Assembly (NCBI GenBank): GCA_001465935.1
Contig: LNKV01000017.1
Coordinates: forward strand, 73,499 to 137,498
Source of the DNA: Clarireedia homoeocarpa
Lineage: Eukaryota > Ascomycota > Leotiomycetes > Helotiales > Rutstroemiaceae
Direction: 5' to 3'
Length of the DNA: 64,000 nt
This document shows positions 47,778 through 58,140 of this stretch, piece after piece. A model generated the notes under the pieces. The model was not told the DNA's origin, did not search any database, and worked only from the letters and a program-made list of their open reading frames with translations. Within the stretch, counting starts at the first letter, position 1. Each line of letters opens with the position of its first letter. The translations under genes were made by a program, and so were the position numbers.

Positions 47778-49021
47778 CTAATACTGCAACGCGCTCCTCA
47801 TCTTTACGTACTCACCGAACACAATAGGTTCGTATTTTGGTGTTTCGCCCGCGCGCACGCTTTCGGGAAGACAGGAGATAGTCTTGTTCATGTCGGGGCT
47901 TACAAAATAAGGGATGCTGTAGCGGGCGCGGGTCATGCGTTCGCCAGTTGGGGTGGTGGTGTAACGATCAGCGAGGGGAGGGAGCTGCACACGGTGGAGG
48001 GTGGATTTGAGGGTATCTGGTATTGGGGGGAGGGGGTTAGTTTAGGTGGGGATGAGATGTGCAGAGGGTGAGAGGGTGAGAGAGTATATGAGGGAAGGCA
48101 ATGGAAAAAGAATCAGGCGAGGACGTGGTAAGTATACGGGAGTACGGAAAGTGGAAAAAGACTAACCATTAGTCCACCTCATTAACAAATCTCCTACATT
48201 AACCAGCACTGCACCTTCCTTCGGCTCCACACTTACAAACTCCCCTTCCCTATCTGGTCTCTCTACCTCTAAACCCCCACACTCATCCTGCCACACCATT
48301 GTAATACTCCCCCAGTCGGTATGCGCCGGTAATCTTACCTTCTCTCCATCCTCAATCTCCCTCGCCAACACAGGCGGATAATGCAATAATCTCAGCTGAT
48401 TATTTACACCCGAGTGAAAATCTCTCAGAAAAGCTGGATCTTTCAGTTCCAGCCCGGTTCCTATTGCGAGGAGGATTTCCCGTGCGGTGAGGAAGAGTCG
48501 GTCGTAAAGGGCGAGCATGAAGGGCTGGAAGTCTGGGAGGAGGGAGGAGGGAAGCCAGATGTTGGGCTGATCGGGGTTGTGGGGGGAGCCAATTTCATAG
48601 GACTCCTTTGGGTAAAAGAGAATTAATGGCTGCTGAGATATGGAGCCAGGGAAAGCAAGTCGAGCAAAGAAGAACAAACCTTCCAGTCCACCACCTCTCT
48701 CAATTTGTCTACCATTTCCTTGTCCGCTCCAAAGCCCTGATGGATCTTTTCCAACCCCGGATGCGAATATCCTCTATGGACCGTCGGACCAGGTGGATGT
48801 GGGGCAAGTGCTTTTTCCTCGGGAGAGAGATCGAAGAGTTTCTTGGTTATGGAGAAGGCTTCGGCGAGGAGCGAGGAGGGTACATGGTGGTTGATAATTT
48901 GCGCGAATCCCACGGTGCGAAAAGCGGAGACGAGGGATTTTGCGACGGCGAGGCGTTCGGATGGGGTGGATGTGGGTGCGAACCATGGTGAGAAGTCGAT
49001 TGTGGGGACTGGGGTGGACAT
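47778..49021 (-). CDS. 2-oxoglutarate/Fe(II)-dependent oxygenase (isopenicillin N synthase-like)
   Basis: Three exons (48680-49021, 48167-48605, 47778-48016) encode 339 aa. The N-terminal DIOX_N region (VPTIDFSP, then LVSAFRTVGFAQIINHHVPS) precedes the double-stranded beta-helix core. The metal-binding H-x-D is PAHTDWGSITMVWQ and the distal His lies in TLKSTLHRVQLPP. The 2-oxoglutarate-binding R-x-S is in RARYSIPYF. All three motifs are present, so the enzyme should be active. Substrate is unknown; such genes serve secondary metabolism, flavonoid-like or xenobiotic oxidation. No signal peptide. It converges with the globin-like gene. Confidence 0.93.
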
Positions 49022-49775
49022 ATCTGGGGAGGAGGTGGAAGGGAGGTGGAGGAAAGGTTGGTGGGGGAAAGTTGAAGTTTGGTGGTAGATGGGGTGATAT
49101 CGCAAATGTGCATATGCAGTGATACCCCACGTGCCTACGCGCTTATATGCTGATGTACCACATAACTTCAACTGTTTCTATTGGCAACACTGGAGTGACA
49201 CGCAAGGGCAAAGAAAATTGGAAGAAAATCACCGCTGGTAGACGCAATCATTCCATGTGATGTTGTGATATCTTTTGGGTGTGGCCGAACAAACTACCAA
49301 CTACCCATCGAGGTGGTCCGGTGCATGCGCTATCGGGGCATTCACTCCCCCTTTTCCACTCTTATTTAGGAATCGCAAATCTTTCTCGTCCTTCCCTCGG
49401 CCGAATCTAAAAACTTCTTCTACCTCAGTCGGATCCAGCAATGAAATCTCTGCAGGGTCATAGGAAGGCCCAGATACAGATACCCTTCATGTGGGTGAGG
49501 GAGGGAGTATAAAGTAACTTACATTTGGTGGCTAGCTGGGTGCTTCATCCACAGCATCATTCACAGCATCACTAAACTTCTCAACCATTATCCGTTCATC
49601 ATTGCCTAAATAACTCCCGGAGAACCAGCCAAACAGAACTTACTTCTTCAGGATACTCCAAATCGTCGTTCCAAGACCGCTCAGCCGCTCCCAATACTCT
49701 AATATCTGCCTTTCCGTACATTGCCCCGGGTAAAGTATCGTATTCTCTTTTGCCGTTCCACGGCATCTCGCAGAC
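49022..49775. other. Intergenic stretch between divergent genes
   Basis: Shared upstream region of the oxygenase (minus) and the hypothetical gene (plus). No gene or recognised regulatory site. Confidence 0.45.
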
Positions 49776-50714
49776 ATGGCTCACCAGCAGGAGACCCCGA
49801 AGCATGCATCTGGAAAGCATCGTGGGCGTGGCAGGACCCAATATACCAACGCAGTTGCGTCCGGCTCGAAAACCGCAAGTCTTCCTAGAATCTCGGAAGA
49901 AGGTGATAGCAATTACATGTCGGATGGTAACGGCAGTAGATCCTCTTCGAAAAGTCGTCATACCAGTGTCAAATGGTCTGCATCCAAGGGCAAAAAAGCA
50001 GCTGGGAACACAAAAGTGACCAATAAAGACTCAGAATTGCACCATCAGTACAAGGAAGCTCGTGATGCAGTCCTTGCCACTCTAGCAGACCGCGCAAAGA
50101 CGCGTGTGCCAACTTCTCAGACCAGGCTTGGAGAATCACTTTCCTTGCCTAAATTTGCTGACCGCAAGAATGGATCAAATGTGCCATTAATGACGGACGA
50201 ATGGGTATGGAATGAACACGTTCTTGCGCATCTCATCTCAGAAGCTCAAGCAGAATGGGCTAAATTCGACACCTTAGTAGCTCAATTCAAAGCTCATTAC
50301 AAGGGAACTTCGGCTGAACAGCGTGCTATGAATGTTGATCGAGGAATTAGAAAGCAATATGAGAATTACGTGACCTGTAATGATTGCGCCATACCGGATA
50401 AAAGAGCTCGTCAATGCCTGATGCAACTATTATACGCTAAACAATACGGCAAGGAAGAAATAGGCGGTCAGCTGCTGCAAGTTATGGAAGATCTGGTGGA
50501 GATTGACAACTGGATGAAGAGGTTCGATGATGCTATCCCGAATCATGCCGTGGCCGGGTATAAAAAACTGCTTGGACTGGCGGGAGCAAAATGTAACCAT
50601 CAGCATGAGAAGCTAAAGAGCCAAGCGAAGGCAAAGAAAGGGGCGAAATTGGAGGATTCCGGTCCAAGTGACATTGAAATGGACGTTTTGGGGAAACCTC
50701 CAAGACTTGTTTAG
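49776..50714 (+). CDS. Hypothetical protein, 312 aa
   Basis: A single intronless frame from ATG 49776. Residues 1-85 are basic and Ser-rich, without order. Residues about 90-290 look structured and helical, with conserved-looking segments EWVWNEHVLAHLISEAQAEW, GIRKQYENYVTCNDCAIPDK, RARQCLMQLLYAKQYGKEEI and MEDLVEIDNWMKRFDD. A C-N-D-C pair and a late Cys/His stretch (GAKCNHQHEKLK) are present. The C-terminus is Lys-rich then acidic. I recognise no family. The length and composition make it a real gene with good likelihood. Confidence 0.7.
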   Translation: MAHQQETPKHASGKHRGRGRTQYTNAVASGSKTASLPRISEEGDSNYMSDGNGSRSSSKSRHTSVKWSASKGKKAAGNTKVTNKDSELHHQYKEARDAVLATLADRAKTRVPTSQTRLGESLSLPKFADRKNGSNVPLMTDEWVWNEHVLAHLISEAQAEWAKFDTLVAQFKAHYKGTSAEQRAMNVDRGIRKQYENYVTCNDCAIPDKRARQCLMQLLYAKQYGKEEIGGQLLQVMEDLVEIDNWMKRFDDAIPNHAVAGYKKLLGLAGAKCNHQHEKLKSQAKAKKGAKLEDSGPSDIEMDVLGKPPRLV

Positions 50715-51494
50715 TTGACGTATTCGATATGGATGGCCAGAATAGAAAGACGGATAGGCATGGAAGACCATTTAGCCTAAAATTGACAATGAGTTCCGAC
50801 CAAGCATCTTCTTTTTCCTTACGACAAAGCGTTCTAGATCTCTTTTCATTGGCCTAGCCACCTCCTCCTGTCTGGCATTGATTAACCTTATTTGCTTTTG
50901 ACGTTTCATTTAACTAACCTCTTCCTCCTAACTTTTACCAACTTTATCCCGAGAACAGGAGGGCCACGCTGTCGGCAGTTCATCCGCCAAGGAAACATAT
51001 CCACCTTCTACCGGGGATGGCTCGTCTAGGCACAAGATTCACCTCCTTATTACTTCATCTGGTTCGTATCTTACTCGGGAAACCTGGTGTTACCGAAATT
51101 GCAGATGTTTCAAGCCACGAATGCGGGGTAGCTCCTGGTTCATTTTACTTATGCTTAAATTCCTTTGGCTACGAAGTACAAAGTACTTCGTACAAAAGAC
51201 CAATATATGGTCAAGGATGTAAATTAATGTGGATCGTTCCACCGTCTGAAGTAAACATGTTTTCTCCACCGCAAGGCGGTAGCTGACCTAGTCGCCGCAG
51301 ATTATGGACGGGTCTGCGGGTTCTTTTTCGAAGGAGTTTATCCTAAATAGAATGGATAGAAGGAATTCGAAAGGATATAAAAGCAGACGTTTGCCCTGGA
51401 ATTTGTATCCATCAACCCACTTCACATTCACACTCATTCCTTTACGACTTCTTCACGAAACAACTCTTCACCAAACAACCCTCTAACATTCATC
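50715..51494 (+). promoter_or_regulatory. Upstream region of the GH11 xylanase gene, with TATA box and a perfect hairpin
   Basis: TATAAAAG at 51376-51383 lies 119 bp before the ATG. A perfect 10-bp inverted repeat with 3-nt loop (TACGAAGTAC-AAA-GTACTTCGTA) sits at 51170-51192. A TTTAGCC near 50770 resembles the reverse of the GGCTAA site bound by fungal xylanase regulators (XlnR/Xyr1 type). An ATG-initiated 89-codon frame at 51017 has no motif and is not called as a gene. Confidence 0.45.
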
Positions 51495-52232
51495 ATGGTT
51501 TCTGCATCTTCTCTTCTCTTTGCGGCCTCTGCCATCGCAGGTGTCTTTGCCGCACCCGCAAGTGCACCAACAAGCCCGAACGAGAACATCTTCGAGCGAA
51601 GCTTGACTTCCAGCGCCACTGGTACCAACAACGGTTACTACTACTCCTTCTGGACTGACGGCAGCGGTGGCGTAAGCTACGACAACGGAGCAGCCGGTCA
51701 ATACACCGTCACCTGGACCGGCAACAGGGGCAACTTCGTTGCAGGCAAGGGATGGAACCCAGGATCTGCTCGGTAAGTTAAAATCACACTGCCCTCACTC
51801 TTCTAGAAGCACAGCTAACCACCTTTCTCCAGCAACATCAACTACTCCGGTAGCTACAAGCCCAACGGAAACTCCTACCTCTCTGTCTACGGCTGGACCA
51901 CCAACCCCCTCGTCGAATACTACATCGTCGAAGACTTCGGTACCTACAACCCCTCCAGCGCCGCGCAGAAGATCGGCAGCGTCACCAGCGACGGCTCCAC
52001 CTACGACATTCTCCAGACCACCCGTACCAACCAGCCTTCTATCCTTGGTACTTCGACCTTCAAGCAATACTGGTCCGTGCGTACCAGCAAGAGAACTTCT
52101 GGAACAGTTACTACCGCCAACCACTTCAATGCTTGGAAGCAGTTGGGCTTGAACTTGGGTACCCACAACTACCAGATTGTTGCTACTGAGGGTTACCAAT
52201 CCAGTGGAACTGCTACTATCACCGTTTCTTAA
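51495..52232 (+). CDS. GH11 endo-beta-1,4-xylanase (secreted)
   Basis: Two exons (51495-51772, 51833-52232; 60-bp intron) encode 225 aa. A signal peptide (MVSASSLLFAASAIAGVFAA) and short propeptide precede the jelly-roll catalytic domain (YYYSFWTDGSGGVSYDNG, GNFVAGKGWNPGSARNINYS, NSYLSVYGWTTNPLVEYYIV). The two catalytic glutamates are in PLVEYYIVEDFG (nucleophile) and VATEGYQSSG (acid/base). The thumb is DGSTYDILQTTRTNQPSILG. No carbohydrate-binding module. Secreted enzyme that depolymerises plant xylan. From memory it is close to Botrytis/Sclerotinia Xyn11A. In some fungi such xylanases also act as plant-defence elicitors. Confidence 0.97.
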
Positions 52233-53895
52233 ATGAGACACGATCGCAGTAAGCCGTTTGCATCTTGATGTAGAGGCTGAAATGGCGGTGGAGTGGTGAT
52301 GGGGAGGGTGTGATGGAGCTTTCAAGCAAGCTTTGATTGGAAGTGCAGTGCAGTTCGGCGATGGAAGTCGCTCTCTAAGATTATTCTTTTCGATTTGTAT
52401 ATATGTGACCTGTCTTTGGAAGTCAGGTGATTCTGTAAATATCTCTTAGCAGAAATTACGAAAGTCACCAGTTCACACTGGTGATGAATTTCTTCTTAAC
52501 AAAAATTCTCAACTGACTAACTTGTGAGTTTTGCCATTCTGTTGTAAGAATACCACGTGAGAACACTACAGTACACTTCTTTCCAAACACGCATAAATGC
52601 ACTTTGTTCTCCCTTCTCACCTTCTAGATCGACCCACCAGCACCAGCACCGCCACATTCCCGTCTGTTCCACCCCAGTAAATAAATGTCTCGGGGAAATA
52701 AACCACTCTCTTATTCATTTACTTCTTACTGTAATGCATTACCTTCTTTCCCTTAACTTAAGTTAACTACCTCTCTCTCCTGAGCGGAAATAAAATAAAT
52801 AACTAACCTTAGTTAGCCTTAAAGATTAACTTGATCTAATCTAATCTTAATCAATCTATTGATCAGATAGATAACTTTGACCTTGCTTGGTTGGCTTGGT
52901 TTTCTCCGAATGAACTTGATTGATCTAGACTTGGACTCGGGTTTTCTTTGAACTTCTACAGTAGAGTGGTTGGTTATCTATCTTAAGTCTCCCCCCCCTC
53001 TCTCTCTCTCAAATCAAATCAAAGAGTAAAGAGTAATGTGCTGTGGATGTGCTGTGATGTGATTTTAATGAATGATATGATTTATCTATTTATTCACTCA
53101 CTGGATCTAAACTTTTCCAATCTTAGCCTTAACCTCTACTAGACAGTGTATATATAGTATAGTATAGTATAGTATAGTATAATATATATCCCTCTCTGTC
53201 GGCTGTCTATCTACCTCCAGGGAACTAACTATCTCCAAGATGATCGAAAAACGAAGAGAGAGAGAAAGAGAGAAGTATATGAAAAGAATAAGTTAGCAAC
53301 TCGATAACTTATAATATAGTAGAAGATCTGGTATAGTATAGTATAGTATACAGTTAAGATATATATGTATATATATATATAAATTATACATAGCCAACAA
53401 CCTAACCTAATCCAACCTACCTACTTCGGCAAAAAGTCGAAAATATAAATAAATATCTTTTTCACCCCAACCAATCCCGCCCAGGTCTGTCAGGTAGGTC
53501 GGATGTAGAAACTCGACTGACCTGACCTGATTTGGCCTGGCCTGACTTGTCTTGTTTACATCACTAGTATGCCAGTGTCATCATTCAGATCAAGAAAATC
53601 AAATCAAATCAAATCCAATCCGGACCAACACGGTGCCGGGGTCTCGACTTTCACTTTCATTTCATGGAAGTCCAGTGCAGCAGAATAGATACGATACCAA
53701 AAGCAATGTGATTCATAACATACATCTGAACCGCGACACTGAATATGGTAACGGTAATTGCAAGGATGCGTCTATTTGACATTGGATACCTAGACTGAGA
53801 AGGATATTTCAGCATATATTTCCACCGAGTCAGAGACCGTTCCTGAAGCTTGCCTAATATAAGTTCATGATGGCTTCCTTCCCACACTCATTCAC
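52233..53895. other. Intergenic stretch, repeat-rich, no supported gene
   Basis: 3' flanks of the xylanase gene and of the minus-strand G-patch gene. It contains an AGTAT array (53155-53184), CT-rich tracts near 52990 and several TAACTTAG/AATCTAATC short repeats. No coding gene or RNA gene is recognised. Confidence 0.5.
53155..53184. repeat. AGTAT pentamer microsatellite
   Basis: Five to six copies of tagta/agtat. A second, shorter run lies at about 53332-53350. Confidence 0.85.
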
Positions 53896-56077
53896 TCATT
53901 CATCATCCTCACTATCATCACCAAAAATTGCCTTAAAGACCGCTTCTCCAGCCCTTTGCCCCTCTAATGCCTCGTTCCTTTCTGCATCTACAATCACTAC
54001 ATCCTTCTTCTCTTGCTCACGCTTCTCTTCATTATTTTCATTATCAACAAGCATTCCCTCCTCTCTCACCACCCCATTCCCAGCCTCCAACATCATCCTC
54101 TCAATCTCCCTTTTCGCAACCAAATCCGGCGGAGCGTTTCTTCCCCCGCCGGACTCATCATCGCCGTCACCGCCCGGCTGCACATTTGCCGGCGGCTTAA
54201 CATTAAACCTCTTACAGAGTAACCTCGTCGGAAACCAAGCCTTCGTCTCCCTCGTCAACGGCCCATACATACCCATCCTCGCAGCTTGTTCCGCAGGGTC
54301 TTCGACTTTCGGCTCTGGTTTACTCAACAGCTCTGCCCCGTCACCAGTCGACGACTTGGGGGCACTAGACGACGTAAACCGCGTAGCCATCAACCCCGTC
54401 ATCGGTTTAAAAATCTTTGCACAATTCGCGAATTCGTTTAATTCTTTCAACCAATCTTCTCTACTAACAAGCGGACCTCGTTCGGGCAGAACAGGTGAAA
54501 GACCTGCTTGTTGCTCAAGATAAGTCCGGTAACGGGAACGTTTCGCTTCGTCTTCACCGTATGGCATGAAGCCACTGGCGCCGCGACTTAGCGCTGCGTC
54601 GGCTGTGGCGCGGTCGATTTTGGGGATCTGGGAAAGAAGTTCTCGGTGACGTTCTTGGGGCGTCATGCTATAGCCTGAGGGGATTTCGCCGAGGGCGGCG
54701 GGGAGATTGGTTTTTCCGGATGCGGTGACGAGGCGATCGCGCGCGGAGGTGGAGAGGAAATCGAATACGGATTTGCCTGGGATGGCAGCTTCGCCGAGAA
54801 TGGCGGCGCGGGATTTAGGATCTAGTTTGGATGCTTTAGCGGCCTCTGCTGTTGATTGATATTGACCTTGTGTGGAAGTAGAAGTTGGTTGTTTGGCCGA
54901 CTTCCAGCCTTCAGGGATTGTTGGTGGAGGATATTTTGCAAGTGTTTCGGACATTGATGACATGGTCGAATCTTTACTGAGAATGAACCCATCCAGCGGC
55001 AAGCGGCCATCGTGGCATTTCCGTAATCCTGCAGCCGCTTTTGCCATTACTGACTTTTTGGAAATAAAGACGGGCTTGGACATTAATAAGGAGTTGGCTG
55101 CGGGTGCTAAAGGTTTCTTCTTCTTCTTTTCACCACCTATTACTCGATTATAGGATATCCGTGGTCCAATCTCGTAAGGATCTTCATCATCTGAACCCGT
55201 GTCATTGAGAATGCCGATGCCGATGCCACCTCTTGCAGGTTTCTTTTTCTTTTTCGAAACTTTGGGCCCCAGAGAGAACGATTGGGTGTCATCCTCGTCT
55301 TCAGATTTCTCCTTATCATTCTCTAATCTGTCTATTGGAGTCAACTTTGTCTCTCCCTCAAAGCCTAAACCTTTGTGATCATCCTTTCGGTTGAATGTAA
55401 CCATACGAGTATTTTCAGGAGCAAACAGATAAGTCGCATCAGCGTCTCCACCTGAGTTCTCCATGCCATCTAGACGTGCTTTGCGCCGGACCTTGGGACC
55501 AACCCCTTGTCCATCTTTCCATCCCATCTTCTTCAGCAGTTTTACACCCATAGTCTCGCCTTCATTTCTGAACAGGTCCATAAGTCCTCCTCGGCGAACT
55601 GCATCATCTTGAGTAGAACCGAGCCCCGCAAACCCGTCGGCTGTGTGAACTCTTTGCGCATCTGCTGCATCTGCGATATCTTCATCATCCATAAAATCTT
55701 CTGGTCGTTGCTGGGGAGCCTTCGCAGCATCTTTGTTGCGATTGGAACGAGAAGAGACAAAGGTTGATGGTGTCCATCCTTCTTTTGATCCAACGGTATT
55801 AAAGTATCTTGGAGATAAGAATGTTAGCAAGGAGTTGAATCTTGGAGTTAGAATATATGGATGTTCCTCACCCTGCGCTGAAACCACCAGTAAAAGCACC
55901 ATGTAATCTCTTCAATCCCCGCTCATCTCTAACCTCCTGCTTCCAAACTGGCACATAAGATCCATCATCTCGCACATCGGGGTCTCGTGGTGGAAGTGGC
56001 GTTCCAAAAACTACAAAGGGCGATTGTTGAGCTTGCAAATCTGCTTCATAGGTTGCCCGCGATCGCTTGCCAGACAT
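53896..56077 (-). CDS. G-patch domain protein, GPATCH1-like
   Basis: Two exons (55872-56077, 53896-55807; 64-bp intron) encode 705 aa. The N-terminus has the DUF1604 start shared with GPATCH1 (FVVFGTPLPPRDPDVRDDGS, then DERGLKRLHGAFTGGFSAG). The G-patch motif is GVKLLKKMGWKDGQGVGPKV, near residue 160. Basic low-complexity stretches (KKKKKPARGG) follow, then a conserved region with LSRGASGFMPYGEDEAKRSR, YRTYLEQQAGLSPVLPERGP, MYGPLTRETKAWFPTRLLCK and RFNVKPP. The tail is acidic. GPATCH1 proteins are spliceosome-associated and bind DEAH helicases through the G-patch. Expected in the nucleus. Length is close to family members. Confidence 0.93.
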
Positions 56078-56756
56078 TGTAAAGACACGGGAGTTCCGGC
56101 GAGGTCTAGAGTGACGGAAGCCCCAGAAGCGGTGGTATGGTAGGGCCGAGTCAGGAAGGCTACAATTAATTTCAAGGAGTTCAGCCTTGTCAAGACAAGA
56201 ATTCTGGAGACAAGTCAGTTGAGAGCATTCAATTGGGGGAACAGACGCAAGCGACGCTAAGACTCAAATCTGGACTAGCGCAGTATCTGCTAGCCTATAA
56301 TTAGATGTAATTATTGGGTAAATACTTCGTATTGCAAACAGTTCTTCCCAATTCAGATACGACTCCGGAGTAATTGTAGGTTAACTGCCAGCCAGCGATT
56401 AAGGGGGGGGGGGCCGATCTACTGTCTTCGTTACGCTTGAATACGTTTGCAATTTTAAACTTGAGTTGGGACTCTGGAGTATTGACCGTTCACCGTTGGA
56501 GGAGGGGAGACGGACAAGAATTTCGGACAAGGCTTGCACTGAACATTTCTTGGCTCATTCACCTGCGCCAGATAGCGGGCGACCAGCCAACAGGTGGGGA
56601 TCCAATAAATCGACTTTCGAAAATACTGTAGCCAGCTACATCAAGATGATATGTGCATATTCTTGGGTTGGACGAGTACTATAGTATAGCAGGTTGGCCG
56701 ACTCCATGTCCTCGAGAATCCTACAGGCGAACCAATGATGAGTCAGAGGCTGACAT

Positions 56757-56797
56757 GATTTATGATTTATGATTCATGATTCATGATTCATGATTCA
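56757..56797. repeat. ATGATTC/ATGATTT heptamer array
   Basis: Five to six tandem 7-bp units, with the first two carrying a T at the last position. Confidence 0.85.
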
Positions 56798-56813
56798 GCT
56801 GAATGAACCCCTC

Positions 56814-56869
56814 CCCCTCTTCTGTAGAGGTAGGAGTAGCTCCCCTCTTCTGTAGAGGTAGGAGTAGCT
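56814..56869. repeat. Exact 28-bp tandem duplication
   Basis: Two identical copies (56814-56841 and 56842-56869) of a unit that begins CCCCTCTTCTGTAGAGGTAG, so the duplication is recent or conserved. Confidence 0.9.
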
Positions 56870-57794
56870 ATGAGAAAACTCAAGCTCTAGGACGAGGAGT
56901 TCGATTGATACAATACAACTCTGCCACTTCCGTTCTACCCGATCGTGCAATTCATCGTTGGCTTCTAGAGGTCGAGAAACTAGTTCCAAGTAAACTGTTT
57001 CCGTGGGTTTGTAAATTGATGATCTTGGTACCCAATGACGCCCATCCCGTCACTCCTTATGCCTGTAGGGTTCGTCGTATAGTAGGGCTCAAAGTAGCTC
57101 TGGAACCGATCCGATTGGGGTGGTGGTAGGAGGAGCATCGACGATAGCATGTGGCTAACTAGGCAAGAAGTCACTGTAAAAGCTTTCAGATGTTGTTTTC
57201 AGTCGATGTACGTGAAATCTCGAAATTGCTAAGAAGATAGAGCGAAGAGGGCGAGGAGGGCGAGGAAGTCCTTTCGTGCGCCCAGAACTAGCCGCGGGTG
57301 ACGCGAACTTCAAAGGAAGACAGTAGCTCGAACTACCTCCTAGCTACCTCCTCTGGCTACCAGCACTAGCACCAGTATCGGTTTGTATCGGTTTGTATTG
57401 TGTGGCCAGCTAACTAGTCTGCTTAGTTGTCTAGCAGCGCGGTCTAGTCGTATGTTTACATTGCCTCATCCTTCTCCTTCTAGTTCCAGCTATCAAGACA
57501 ACAAGCAGCTGCCATTCCTATTTCTGAGGTTTCGCCAGAAGTTACACAACAACAATCCAGCCACGTCTAACCCAATTGAATCATATCCAATCTTACATGC
57601 CTTTTCTTTTTCCCCCCAATTCTTCCGATTCTTCCAGCTCTGCCCGCTCTTCCAAGGTTATCCACGCTTGTATTTCATTTCTCTCATCCCCCACATACGA
57701 GGTGCTGTTTTCGCATTATCCCTCCTCTCACTTTGCATGCCGACGCACCCTCGCATCCACCCCCAAAATGAAATAACCTTGGAATTATTGCAAG

Positions 57795-57833
57795 CACAAA
57801 CACAGACACAGACACAGACACAGACACAAACAC

Positions 57834-57869
<36 letters not shown>
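57795..57869. repeat. CAGACA and AATC microsatellites
   Basis: A hexamer run (cagaca, about five copies with caaaca variants) is followed directly by eight or nine copies of aatc. Confidence 0.85.
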
Positions 57870-58140
57870 CTCTTCTGGCTGTGTCGTCACCAAGTTCATC
57901 AAGCTTACCTTCTTGAATTCTCCTCGCCAGAGTGCTTTTTCGTATTCGTGAATTCATTCAATAATACCACGCAAAACAATCCCCCAAAGCGCACCACAAT
58001 TAACTTATACATTCACATTCAATAACAAATTTACCCCCCCCCATACACCTAAAGTGACGTTGCCTAGGCATAATTAACCAGGGTTCGTGGGTTGGCCTCT
58101 GCAGCTGGCTCCCTGTTCTCCGGTTGATTTAATTCACCAC

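Larger units (their letters stand above)
56078..58140. other. Intergenic region with tandem repeats; promoter of the Kin1-like gene
   Basis: A gene-free stretch between divergent genes. It contains ATGATTC and 28-bp repeats near 56.8 kb, a CAGACA microsatellite followed by an AATC microsatellite at 57795-57869, and a long C/T-rich leader. A plus frame at 57383-57916 has a doubtful start and is dominated by the repeats. Confidence 0.5.

Noticed and set aside
53867..54523. 218-codon plus-strand open frame
   Set aside because: Antisense shadow of the G-patch gene; no motif.
57383..57916. 177-codon plus-strand frame
   Set aside because: Its C-terminal part is translated from CAGACA and AATC microsatellites and the start is doubtful.
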